Assembly (NCBI RefSeq): GCF_026212465.1
Contig: NC_080063.1
Span: forward strand, 4,574,178 to 4,638,177
From: Amaranthus tricolor
Taxonomy: Eukaryota > Streptophyta > Magnoliopsida > Caryophyllales > Amaranthaceae
DNA length: 64,000 nt
Reading direction: 5' to 3'
Below, piece after piece: positions 21,801 to 31,177 of the stretch. Below the pieces are notes generated by a model. That model did no database searches. It saw only the letters and a program-made list of their open reading frames with translations, and was not told where the DNA came from. Every line of letters begins with the position of its first letter. The first letter of the stretch is position 1. The position numbers and the translations under genes are program-made.

Positions 21801-24482
21801 CCCAAAAATCTAACCTAAAGCTCTGATACCAATTGTTGTGAATGGGCTATGAGAATGGTGAAGAAATAAACACAAAACAAAGTGTAAAGAAAACAACCCA
21901 AAACAGAGCAAGCAACAACAATAGCAAACACACAAAAAATATGAGGTATCTAAGGATACCTCCCCCTCAAACAATATTTACTATCATTAATATAATCAAT
22001 ATACAATCAATGAGAAGCCTCACACAAGCTTTAAGAACATACTCACAAAGTAAGGAGACCTCACCTTTAATGGTGGTCTCTCACAAAACAAACCTAATAC
22101 AAAGATAAAGAAACTCTAATGGTGTAAATCCTAGTTATCTCACTTGTATTAGTCTCTCCAATACCTTAATAATGTTCTAAGACTCCTTATATATCCTTAA
22201 AAATATATTGGATAAACCTAGGACAAAAGCTTAACAGCCCAAGCAAACCAGCACATAAAACAAAATGTCGCGTTTTACCCCTTGTTGGATTCGCTCGACC
22301 GAGCACATCACGCTCGACCAGTCGAGCGCCTTCAACTAACTTGCTGCTGTAGGTTTGCTTGATCGAGCCATACATGCTTGGCTGGTCGAGCGAGCTTAAC
22401 ACTCACTTGATCTTCGAGCCTTGGCTTCCTTAAGACACCCCAAATCATCACCATCAATCACTTCATTGATAGACCCAAAACATAAGCTCTCATACTTCCT
22501 TGCACTCATCACTTTGCTCTCAAACGTGCAAGGCAAGGAGTACACTACGAGGTGATCGAACTCACTTCCATTAAGGTGAGGTTTGGTGCTTGATTCAACA
22601 GTGGTTTATATCGATACAAGACCTATTTCTCTTGCACTTTTATTTATATAGCAAATACTTTCTCATATTATAACAAAATATTACATTTGACAATGCAGCA
22701 TTTTTAAGATTATGTGGGGAGAAACCACATGAAAACAATATGTAAGTAGTTGAATTTCATAAGACGTTAGTAAGGAGAAAATATTGCCAAATAAGGAAAT
22801 TAGACATTTAATGTGTGTGTTTGGTATTTGGTTTTTGGCTTAGCTTTGTTGTTGGCTTTTGGCTTTTGACTTGTTGGTTGGTCAAACAACAAAAAATGTG
22901 TTTGGTAAATGGCTTTTAAAGCAGCTGAAAAGCTGGTTTTTAAGCTAAAATGAAAACTCTTGACTTGTTGGCCTATTTTTTCTCTAATAAACAGCCAATA
23001 GTCAATACTCAAATTTACCAAACATCTCCATAAACAGCTGACTTTTTCAGCTAGCTTAAAAACCAACAAAAATAGCCAACATTTCCAGCTGGTCAAACAA
23101 GCCAACTAAAAAACTAACTGTCAACAGCCAACAACTAATTGCCGAACATCCTCAATATGCAAAAGAAAAAAATGAAATATTCAATTAGAATAAAAGGAAG
23201 TATTGATATCAGTGTATAATAATAACAATATCAAAACTATTTCATATTAAGATCAGTTACACAAAAAATAACCTTTCCTTGAGTTTCAAGTGAAGAAAAC
23301 ATAGAGGTCCTTTGGGGTATGGCAAACGAAATAGCTGCTAGTTGGTGACTGATTTGATAAGTTAAATTTATTAAATTGTTTGACTAATTGATTTTGAATA
23401 TATTATTAGGAACAATTTGTTTTAAAATAGATATTTCTAACAAGTTGTTTCAACCTGTTATTTTTTTTTAAATGATTTCAACTACTAATATACTAATACA
23501 CTAAAATTAAATAATTTAATCATCCAACTATCTATAATGCCAAAATAAGTTAAAATTTTACAATAGTCTATTTTACCAATAACCCCTTATCATCTGTTAA
23601 TAAGTTTTTATTAACACGTAACACTATGAATTAGGCAATGAAAAAATATAATACGATGTTTGATTTGATCATTTAGAGATGTAAATAGTTCAAATTATAC
23701 ATCTGAATCTTCTAAAAAGTAAAAAATTCTAAATTTTTAAGAGATGATTTATTTCCACCAATCAAATATCAAGCTAGCTACTCCATTCTCCCACTCATTT
23801 TATGTCAATTAAATTTAAAAAATATTATTATTCAAAATAAGACAGAAATTCACTTATGTTATAATGTTTGATAGAATTTGAATTTCTACAATATCAAAAA
23901 ATAACAACAATCTTTAAATTCATTAATAAGAAGATAGATCTGAACCTACATCCATTCGCTCAATGCAAAGAGGTAGGTGCACTTCATTATTTCTTATGAG
24001 TAACCCAATCAAGCATTAAAGAAGGGGACAACTTAAGAATACTATTCTTATCAAATGATAAGATTGGGGTCTTTTTGAGAAATATGGTAGCTATTAGTCG
24101 TGTCAAAGAATCAATTCAACAAAAAATTTAAGCTTATAGTTGAGCTTTTAAAATGTTTTATGTTTTAACAGGCTGTTGATTTTGAACAAAATCAGATGTT
24201 TATTATAAATTGTTTGATAAAATTAAATATTAACGATTGATTCTTTATTAGAGAACGCAAGTTTGCAAAAGACGAAAAAAAAATCAATCTAAAAAAATGA
24301 TTTACCGAACACTAGTATTGGTATTTGATCCATAATTGAAATGTATAGGTAGCAAATGAAAAATAAAAAAGGAATAGAGAGAATAGGGGCTCACTGTCAT
24401 CATGTTGATTCTCATCAAAATCAATGCTTATTTCTCTGTCTCTGGTACAGCATGCTAACCTCCTCCCCACCCCTATCCTCAT
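11530..24482 (-). CDS. ROPGEF14: Rop guanine nucleotide exchange factor with PRONE domain, RopGEF14 type
   Basis: Seven exons on the minus strand join in frame: 24482-24395, 14178-13792, 13255-13101, 13019-12945, 12840-12571, 12468-12118, 11925-11530 (1722 nt, 573 aa). The 29-residue first exon carries [18 protein letters not shown], the N-terminus I recall for RopGEF14. A donor GTGAGC then completes an Arg codon, and exon 2 continues [14 protein letters not shown]. The PRONE catalytic domain spans residues about 123-474: [27 protein letters not shown], the WW motif in [11 protein letters not shown] (residues 268-269) and [18 protein letters not shown] proteins catalyse GDP release from ROP GTPases at the plasma membrane, in polar growth and receptor-kinase signalling. 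The variable C-terminal tail is Ser-rich and ends in [15 protein letters not shown]. Intron 1 is 10,216 bp and holds a copia-type element. The intron after exon 5 has a GC donor. Internal splice phases all agree. The start ATG at 24482 is chosen from the family; an in-frame ATG at 24539 would add 19 residues. Confidence 0.9.
12469..12570 (-). other. GC-AG intron of RopGEF14 (intron 5)
   Basis: Read on the minus strand, exon 5 ends CCAAAG and the intron begins GCAAGC. The intron ends CATGCAG before TCCGGAAGG. The join gives [15 protein letters not shown], the order expected in RopGEF14, and no GT lies near in a usable phase. AG|GCAAG is the classic context of a GC donor. Confidence 0.85.
13327..13553. 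mobile_element. Tourist/PIF-Harbinger-like MITE, copy 1
   Basis: A 227-bp element inside the second intron of RopGEF14. It starts TGTTTGGGAA and ends TTCTAAACA, near inverted repeats. It aligns along its length with 33306-33534, sharing TCAATTATGAAATCATA, CTCAACTTTAACTA and AATCCAAATTT. Flanks are TAG and TAA, consistent with a 3-bp target duplication. Confidence 0.7.
13560..13760. other. Unclassified GC-richer insert in RopGEF14 intron 2
   Basis: Unlike the AT-rich intron around it, this block has GGGAGGGGTCTATTC, TTTACCTCGCCTCGCTGTCC and a short palindrome CCCTCAAGGGCTTGAGGG. It looks like a short interspersed repeat, but I see no tRNA-like head, terminal repeats or coding potential. Confidence 0.4.
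14579..14622. repeat. Two tandem 22-bp AT-rich units
   Basis: The unit TTTTTCTCATATTATAATAA plus AA occurs twice in succession. A related word (TTTCTCATATTATAACAAAAT) is present near 22660, also in intron 1 of RopGEF14. Confidence 0.85.
15496..15536. repeat. (TA)n microsatellite, about 41 bp
   Basis: Perfect TA repeat in RopGEF14 intron 1, followed by GAGG. Read-through frames across it are spurious. Confidence 0.97.
15804..15862. repeat. (TA)n microsatellite, about 59 bp
   Basis: Second TA run 270 bp from the first and again followed by GAGG. The shared ATATGAGG edge suggests that both runs belong to one repeat unit or lie beside copies of one insertion site. Confidence 0.97.
15880..16105 (+). 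mobile_element. Stowaway-like MITE family, copy 1
   Basis: Shares the block order GATTTGCAT, GTGGTAATAAATAAA, GGATAAAATTAAAAG, CCATT, CAAAATAAAAAAT with copies at 27650-27872 (same strand) and 34848-35036 (opposite strand). It ends GACGGAGAAAGTA, like the CTCCGTC ends of plant Stowaway elements. Exact ends are uncertain. Confidence 0.6.
16106..18631. other. AT-rich intron 1 sequence without recognised genes
   Basis: No coding exon, RNA gene or clear mobile element is visible on either strand. The sequence is AT-rich with short homopolymer runs and scattered decayed repeats. Confidence 0.6.
18632..18870. mobile_element. MITE with internal 20-bp tandem motif, copy 1
   Basis: The ends are imperfect inverted repeats, CTTGTGAGAGACGGT at the left and AAGGTCTCTCAAAAAG at the right. 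The centre is an array of 20-22-bp units built on ATAAGTAGACATTAAGAATA with GATA or AATA variants. The same layout recurs at 30921-31160 and an end fragment at about 54570-54605. Confidence 0.75.
19687..20441 (-). repeat. 3' LTR of the copia-type element
   Basis: 755 bp, starting TGTAGAATCAAGCAC just after the purine tract GGGCTTGAGGGGGAGAT. It differs from the 5' LTR by many substitutions and small gaps, including the second codon-sized stretch at its start, so the insertion is not recent. Confidence 0.88.
20442..21757 (-). pseudogene. Broken copia gag with zinc knuckle and pre-integrase remnant
   Basis: Reading begins at an ATG at 21757 (MGDVQSF) and is broken by frameshifts. Gag segments include [16 protein letters not shown] (about 21600-21550) and [13 protein letters not shown] with LLASLPKSY (about 21410-21280), followed by a CCHC zinc knuckle [14 protein letters not shown] near 21070. 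Then come a protease start ([12 protein letters not shown], with Cys where Ser is usual after Asp) and a pre-integrase-like stretch to 20442. No integrase core or RT follows before the polypurine tract. Gag would package element RNA. This copy is not translatable as a whole. Confidence 0.85.
21834..22600 (-). repeat. 5' LTR of the copia-type element
   Basis: 767 bp. It runs on the minus strand from TGTTGAATCAAGCACC to CCCATTCACAACA. It contains a TATATAAGG promoter box near 22185 and palindromic CGCTCGACCGAGC and GACTGGTCGAGCG words. Confidence 0.88.
22814..23152. mobile_element. Palindromic hAT-like foldback MITE
   Basis: The left end GTGTTTGGTATTTGG matches the reverse complement of the right end (GATGTTCGGCAATTAG). 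Repeated TTGGCTTTTGGCTT on the left pairs with AGCCAACA and CAGCCAAC words on the right. No coding capacity. It lies in RopGEF14 intron 1 beside the copia element. 23340-23600 carries a more decayed relative. Confidence 0.6.
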
Positions 24483-26099
24483 GCTTTTTGCTATTTTGCT
24501 TTTGTACCCACCACTCTGCACCATATCAATCACCCACACACTAAGTCAATCACTTGTTAAGTACTCTATTAAGTTACCAAACACAAATTAATCCATGTTG
24601 ATACATATACAATAATAGAACTACTAGGATTAGTAGATAACTTTAGCGATTTGATTTAACTTTAAAACGGTCAGTTGTAAGAAAGTTTAATCTGTTAATT
24701 CTAAAGAAGTGTAGCCTTGAAATTTAGTTTATAGTTCATTTGGTTGACATATATGAACGTATGAATAAGAATTCTTATGAAATACATTTATGCATATACT
24801 TGTTTAGTTGATAAAATAATCGGAATTCAACTACCTATGGTAAAAATTTAGCAAAAATAAAGCAAAATCAACTACCACAATTAATGATAATAGTATGATT
24901 TGACATAGCAGTGTTTCAAATCAATAGCATGTGAAGTATTTGCTTTTTAGAAAAAAAGATGTGAAGTACTCCTATTTGCTTTTGTATCACAAAATTTGTA
25001 AAATTTTTCTTTTTAGTTTATTAAATTTAATTTGTTCAATTTTTATTTTTATATGTGCACTCTTTTCTATTTGCATAATTTTAAGTTATATTTTCATTTC
25101 AGCACATATTTACCCTACCAGTTCATAAAATATTATTTTATCTAATTTTTTTAATTTTTCAACTAATTGCTATTGGGGCAAAATTAGTGTCCGTGGGAGA
25201 ATATTGTCTGTTGTGACTACTAGTTTTGAAAACAATATATAGGCCCAGTCGGGAAATACGTACATCAACAATGTCTGTAGGACTAGAAATTCAAAATTTT
25301 GACCTTCTACCAACCAATCATTCATAACAGTAGTTATCCATAATAATAATAATCAGATGTACAAAATAGTTTGATCTGATACATAGGCATAATTTTGACC
25401 GGATTACCAAAATGAAATTATAGATCACTGTATATACTCATTTTGAATCTGATTCAATTATAGTCATCTCACATATTTAAAAGATCTTTAGCGGAATCAA
25501 AAAATAAGCCCATTAAAAATAATATAAGTTCTATTATTAAAGTAATAGAATTATTATTTGTTAATAATTTTTTTGTCATGTTACTATTTACTAGAGATTA
25601 AAAACTACAACAAATCACTAATCATGAAATATCAAGCAATCAAATGTAATTTTTCATAATAATTCAAAAATAAATAAAATTCCTGATTCACAAATTAAAT
25701 ACAAAGATACTCCAACAGAAGGTTTTATGGGAATTGGACTAGAGTAATTCTTCTCATTGAAATTGGAACCAAACACCAAAAAAATACTCATAATTAACAG
25801 TTATAATAAAAACGGTGGGCCCTGAGCAATTCCTCCTCCTGCTCCCGGGAAGTAGCCGGGCCTTAGACAATTGTATATTTTTTAAATTAAGAGAAAGACA
25901 ATCCTCAATGTGTTTTTAACGCAATTGTTTGTGGATAAAGACATTAACAAACGCACAATTTAGTTATTTGTATTAAATATTAAAAACAATAATAAATAGT
26001 CATACGTTTCATGAATATTAATATTACACAAATTACTCAGTACCGTCTTTTTGATAGGTAGTAATAAACGGTGATAATAAAAACGATAACTAGTGTAAT
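24483..26099. other. Upstream region of RopGEF14 coding start
   Basis: No coding region is recognised. On the minus strand a possible acceptor (ATATGGTGCAG before AGTGGTGGG, near 24510) would allow a 5' leader intron reaching to the leader-like sequence at 27 kb. The rest is AT-rich and without recognisable elements. Confidence 0.4.
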
Positions 26100-26560
26100 T
26101 TTGATTGAAAAATCTCTTGCCTAGCTTAATGGTCATGCTTGTCCAACTTTAATCATCTTATTTTCTTCATAAAATTAATTCCAATGCATTGTCATTGTAA
26201 GATGTGGTATTAGATAGTAATGAAAATTTATATAAAAAAAACTTTTTTATCAAAGTTTCATCTCATAGTGAAAATGACATGAAACTTTTAATGGAATTTT
26301 ACGCTATAAATTATTTTTATTACTATCATTTATTACCATTAATCAAACAGGCCGCTAATATTTTGCTCTAATTTATTTCATATTCATTAAGATCATTTTT
26401 ATTTATTACTAGATAAAAATGAAAATAGTGAACATAATTTTAGGTTTAAATATACAAGCTTCATTTCCCATTTAACACATTTTTCGAAAATTATTATTAA
26501 ATTTTATTTTCATTAATACTATACTATTTAATATTAATGATCAAACAAACGGTAACTAAA
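26100..26560 (-). mobile_element. MITE family also present at 60.5 kb, copy 1
   Basis: Its reverse complement shares the order CTGTTTGATTAATGGTA, ATTTATAGCGTAAAATT, GAAACTTTGAT, TTTTCATTACT, CTAATACCACATCTTA, AATGCATTGGAAT with 60520-60715. The exact outer ends are not clear; the CAAACAAACGGTAACTA word near 26540 may mark one. Confidence 0.55.
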
Positions 26561-26919
26561 AATTTGACTTATTTGCAAGGATTAGATACACTTTTATGTA
26601 ATCCTAAATAGTAAAAATTAAATCTCATTTACAAAGTGGTGAGGTCATGAACTGCCATTATCACTTTGAGTATAAAAGCAAGTTTTAGAATAAAGACAAA
26701 CAAGAAAAACAACTTTTAACAGAAATCATTAAAAAAAATTACAAAAAGTAAGAGTAACTGTCATTTCTTTGGTACCACTACCACCATTTAGAAGTACTGG
26801 TACAAATATGAATTATGATAAACAGAAATTTTGACCAAATTTATTTTTATATTTCTAATCAAATTAAAAATCTAGAAAAAATAATACTTCAATTCATTGT
26901 AATATTAAACAGAGAGATC

Positions 26920-27450
26920 ATAACAAACCTGGGATTGAAGTTGGGAGGAGAGAGAAACAGATGAAACTCAATTAGAATGAAAAAGAAGAGAATGGAAGAA
27001 AGCATGATTCATCAACGACGCCATTGTTAATAACTCATCACGAGCAGAATGTGATTATGTGAAGATCCGTAAATAAAAAATACACAAAGAACATTCATAA
27101 AATTTGTTACTCTTTTCTTTAACTGAGCCCCCAAAACCAAATTATTGTGTATTCACCTCAAAACCAAATCGATCACAAATTATAAAAATAAAATTCAAAG
27201 ATAAAAAAAAAAGCAGACAGTAGAATATTATAATTATAGGATATAATAAATATAATAGTTCTAAAAAGTAAAGTAAAGATAAAAAAAAAAGGAGGATGTA
27301 AAATTACCTGGTACGTGCAGCGAGGAGAATTAAATGGAGCAGAGAAGTCGTTGTTGAATTAGTGCAAGGAAAGAGTGAGGGAGTGATAGTTTGATGATGA
27401 TAGAATTAAGTGCTTATTTTTTGTGAAGAGAAATAAATAGAAGTAAGTGA
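26920..27450 (-). promoter_or_regulatory. Candidate 5' leader exons, possibly of RopGEF14
   Basis: On the minus strand, a CT-rich leader (about 27360-27309) ends CGTACCAG before GTAATTTT, a good donor. A pyrimidine tract TCTGTTTCTCTCTCCTCCC leading to CAATCCCAG near 26935 is a good acceptor. A short upstream reading frame MASLMNHAFFHSLL lies between them near 27020. Position and strand fit a leader of RopGEF14, 2.5 kb upstream of its ATG, but the link is inference. Confidence 0.3.
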
Positions 27451-27649
27451 CAATAATATAATTGTATGGAAGGGAAGAACTAAGGAGTAAGTATAGTGTT
27501 TTATTTATTTGAAGAAGAAAACAAGGATTTTAGGTGCCCAAGAGAAGAGAAAGTGAAGTGCAAAAAGAGATATTTTTTTTTTTTAAATTTCGTACATATT
27601 ATTATATTAAGAATTAGTATTAAAATACTCCTAGTAAATATACTACTCT

Positions 27650-27872
27650 ATATTCTTCGATTTGCATTAAAGAAAAATTGAGTTATTTTTAAGAAAGTGG
27701 TAATAAATAAAGAGAAAGACTTAATTGTGCGGATAAAATTAAAAAAGAGTTAAAATGTATAGATGATATTAAAAGAAAATGATGAGCCATTGTCCGAAAA
27801 TAAAAGAAATGCAGATTAAATGGAACAGACCAAAATAAAAAATGATGTAAATTCAATAGTACAGAAAGAATA
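27650..27872 (+). mobile_element. Stowaway-like MITE family, copy 2
   Basis: Shares GATTTGCATTAAAGAA, AAAGTGGTAATAAATAAA, GCGGATAAAATTAAAA, GAGCCATTGTCCGAAAATA and CAAAATAAAAAATGATG with the copy at 15.9 kb. It ends in ACAGAAAGAATAC. Confidence 0.6.
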
Positions 27873-28211
27873 CTTTTCTTTGATTAGTATAATTAATTAT
27901 TGAAAGATATTTATTATTAATAAGTTGGTTTATACTAAAATAGGGTAAATTAAGTTTAAAGAAGTATATAAATTTATCGTGTAATACTCTTCCCTATTTA
28001 GGGGCTTGTCTTTGTTGGGTTGAGAAATTGAGATGAATGGGACGTAAGAGACGGCAAATTGTTGTTCAGATTAGGGGCCAAACGCCGAGTGGTATAGGGG
28101 ATTAGCGCCCATCCCTATCTTTCTTTTTTTTTTTTATTCTAAATAAATACTACTTCTATTGTATTTGATTGGGCATTGATTTTAAGAAAAGAGCCGAAAA
28201 CCTTTTGTGAG

Positions 28212-30852
28212 TAGGGATGGCAACGGGTTCTGACAGCGTCCAGGTGAATTCGGATCCGCGGGTTCAGTTTTGCAAGACCCAGATCCGGATCCGCGGATAC
28301 TGCGGATAGGGCTGCACACGGTCCGATCTGGTCTGGTTTGACAGAATAATCAGACCAGATCAGAAATTCCGGTCTGGAAATTTTTCAGACCAGACCAGAC
28401 CAGTCAAAAGACTAGACCGGACCAGACCAGACCGTTCTAGAACGGTCTGGTCTGGTCTGGTCTACGGTTTTATTTTTTTTTTGTATTTTTTTAATTGAGT
28501 GAGGATAGTTTCTTGCATTTTAACATTCAGAATTTCAACAACATTCAGAATTCAACAACATATCAACAACATTCAACGTTCAACATAATTAACAATTTAA
28601 CATTCAGAATTTCATTCAACATTCAGAATTCCAATCAAACCCTAAAACTGATAAATTCCAACAAATTCCAATCAAACAATTTAACATTACGAGATTCATT
28701 CAACATTCAACTGAAAATTAAGCAATTACACATGTTTTTTTAAGAGATTCATTCAACATTACGAGATTCATTCACCAGATACTTGGCATTTTGAGCAGTA
28801 AAACAGAAGGCTTTCCCCATTGCTTTCCCAGTAAAACAATCGGTTAAAGAGGGTGAAAATTGCATAATTGGTTTTAAGGGTTTTGATATTTGGGCTTTAT
28901 GTTCTTGCTGCTTCTCTTATTGGGTTTGAATCTGAAGTTAAGGTCATCTTCTCCATCACAAAAAAGACTAAGTTCACTGATATGAAAGATTCTACACTTG
29001 AAAAATCAAAACTGAAGGCTAAATTCTCCAGTAAAACAGAAGGCTTGAAAAAACCCTAAAAAATCAAAAAATCAAGCAATATACTTACATTACGAGATTC
29101 TACACTTGATTCCGTGGTGAATGCTGAGATTCTAGACTCGAAGAAGCACAGAAGCACTGTTGATACTCGATTGTCGATGGATTGAAGGCGAGGAGGCAGG
29201 CGATTATCAGAGAAGCTAGGAGCACAGAAGCCTCGAAGAAGGAATGAGAGAGAAGGCGAGGAAGTCTGAAATGGAGATGGAGATTGGAATTTGGAGTGGA
29301 GGCAGCCAGTTCAGATTAGGAATTCATGAAATGAGTACTGAGTAGTTGCCCTTGCCCAACCCTAATGCCTAATCCCCTAAAATTTGATTTTAAAACGGTT
29401 TTACGGTCCGGTTTGGTTTTAAAATTTTAAAACCGGGACCGGACCGTAAACCGTTTAAAAAAAAAACCAGACCAAACCATTTAGACCGTAGACCAAACCA
29501 AATATTTAAATTACGGTTTGGTCCGGTTTGGTCTACGGTTTAGACCAAACCATGTTCAGCCCTAACTGCGGATCCAGTACCGGATTCGGGTTCAAAACGG
29601 GTCTGACTTGTTTTTGCTTTTTTTTTATTTTTTATTTTTGAATGTGTTGAGATTGCAATAAAGGAATGTGCTTTCACATGTTTGGATGGCATATTAAGGG
29701 TGTGAGGGAAATGGAGGAAATGGAGAGATTTACAAGAAAGAAAAGACTACAGGTAGTCTTGCATCCAACAGTTTTTTAAAAATCAGAACATGAATTCTTG
29801 CTAGTCCATCAGATACGACTTGGCAGCAACATGTCAAAACAATATATTAGAGTTTGCAGCTGTGTCTGTGACAGAAAAACCTTGGCCGAAGAAGGAGCAA
29901 TGGAAGGATAACAAAATCATTTCGATGCAAGACATCATAGTCCCACGGAGGAAGAAGATTTGAATATTAACAACTCCCTACTTTTCCTTCGCTCATCTTT
30001 TTTTATCCAAAGGAATAGATTTTCTACTTTCCTAAGATCCACCTCCTTGCTGGTCCCTTCTTTTTCCACCAATTTAAGACATTAAACATAATTAGCAACA
30101 TGGGTATTTACAAAAAATGATGAAAATGGGTATTTACCATTAGAAAACCCTAAGTCTTTGCAGAATAGGATATAACACAATCAAAAGGGTTTTCTACAAG
30201 ATCAAGTGAATCAGCTTGCAAATTCAACAATTCAAGATCAAGAAGATATTACCATTGAACTCAACAATTCAACATAAATCAACCACTCAACATAAATCAA
30301 AAATTACCATTGAACTCAACATAAATCAACCACTAAACTCAAATAAATAAAAAACTACTCAACAATTCAACATAAATCAAAAGTATTGTAGGAAAAAAAT
30401 TAAAATTGGGATTTATTATCCTCAAATTCGCCAGCCGCGTGTGAGGAGAGAGGAGGAGTAAGCGGTGGCCGCCTCCGGTGGCTGTCGACAGGCAGTGAGG
30501 GCGCCTGTGGGTTGTGACTGTCGAGTCTGGGAGGGAAATGGCAAATAGGATGCGTCGTGAGTTCGTGAGGAATGAGGATTAAGGGAAATGGCAGTGAGGA
30601 ATAAGGCGTGAAACAGTGGCTGTGAGTGTGAGGGAGGGGAATGGGGTTTTAAACTTTAATATATATTTAATATATTAAAAAAAAAAGGGTCCTCCAGATC
30701 CGCGGGTCCGGGTCTGGGTATTTTTCTCAGATCCGGATCCGGACCTGTGAAATTTAAACGGATCCGGATCCGACGGGTCCAATTTTTTAGGACCCAGATA
30801 CGTGAAAACGGATACGGATCCGGGTCGTGTTCAATACCCATTGCCATCCCTA
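28212..30852. mobile_element. Non-autonomous hAT-like element (GGATCC-array family), interrupted
   Basis: Terminal inverted repeats TAGGGATGGCAA and TTGCCATCCCTA are exact over 12 bp. Flanking 8-mers TTTGTGAG and GTTCTGAG match at six of eight positions, as expected of an aged hAT duplication. Subterminal zones at both ends are arrays of GGATCC and GGATCCGCGGGT words. The interior (29573-30660) has a GC-rich, leader-like stretch (30430-30600) but no transposase. A second hAT-like element is inserted at 28307-29564. Confidence 0.85.
28307..29564. mobile_element. Non-autonomous hAT-like element (GGTCTG-array family), nested
   Basis: 1258 bp with ends TAGGGCTG and CAGCCCTA. It is flanked by a perfect 8-bp duplication, ACTGCGGA at 28299-28306 and 29565-29572, inside the element at 28212-30852. 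The left subterminal zone is an array of GGTCTGGTCTGG and its complement. The right zone carries GGTTTGGTCTACGG words. The interior has a CAACATTCA-rich stretch (28515-28760) and a GC-richer segment (29100-29330). No transposase is encoded. A diverged relative frames the Mutator-like element at 36596-40933. Confidence 0.92.
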
Positions 30853-30920
30853 GTTCTGAGTGAGTTAGGAAAAAAATGATAATTTAATGTCAATTGTATA
30901 CTAATGTTAATTGTGTATTA

Positions 30921-31160
30921 CAAATTTTTGTGAGACGGTCTTTTTGAGAGGTCATTTTTAATTGAGTCATCTATTATATATTTTTTAAAATATTATAAGT
31001 AAGCATTAAAAATGATTTAAGTAGACATTTAAGATACTGAAAATAGACATCAAGGGTACGTCAAGTAAGCACTAAGGATAATGTAAGTAGACATTACGGA
31101 TACCGTAAGTAAGTATTAATCTTTAATAGGTTGGACTTAAGATACGTCTCTCAAGAGACT
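30921..31160. mobile_element. MITE with internal 20-bp tandem motif, copy 2
   Basis: Its ends TTGTGAGACGGTCTTT and ACGTCTCTCAAGAG and its core array (AAGTAAGCATTAA, AAGTAGACATTA with GATA spacers) match the copy at 18632-18870. Both copies also share TTTAAAATATTATAAGTAAG and TTAATCTTTAATRGGTTG at the same places. It ends just before the LINE. Confidence 0.75.
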
Positions 31161-31177
31161 AGCTGATTGTGTAAGTA

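Larger units (their letters stand above)
19687..22600 (-). mobile_element. Copia-type LTR element carrying gag and partial protease/pre-integrase only
   Basis: Two long terminal repeats (19687-20441 and 21834-22600) flank a 1.4-kb interior. The order on the minus strand is LTR, primer binding site (21820-21831, TGGTATCAGAGC, initiator Met tRNA type), gag, protease/pre-integrase remnant, polypurine tract (20442-20458), LTR. Each LTR begins TGT, ends ACA and has a TATATAAGG box. Flanking bases GTGAT and GTGGT fit a 5-bp target duplication with one later change. Integrase core, reverse transcriptase and RNase H are absent, so it cannot move on its own. It lies within RopGEF14 intron 1 in the gene's own orientation. 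Confidence 0.9.

Noticed and set aside
22800..23105. 101-codon minus-strand frame with hydrophobic stretches
   Set aside because: It coincides with the palindromic MITE at 22814-23152, and its apparent repeats follow the TTGGCTTTTGGC words.
28060..28120. GTGGTATAGGGGATTAGCGC, resembling a tRNA D arm
   Set aside because: No anticodon stem, T arm or B box follows, so no tRNA or SINE head can be supported.
30656..30847. Frame with repeated Asp-Pro-Asp and Arg-Ile-Arg
   Set aside because: It is a translation of the GGATCC subterminal array of a hAT-like element.
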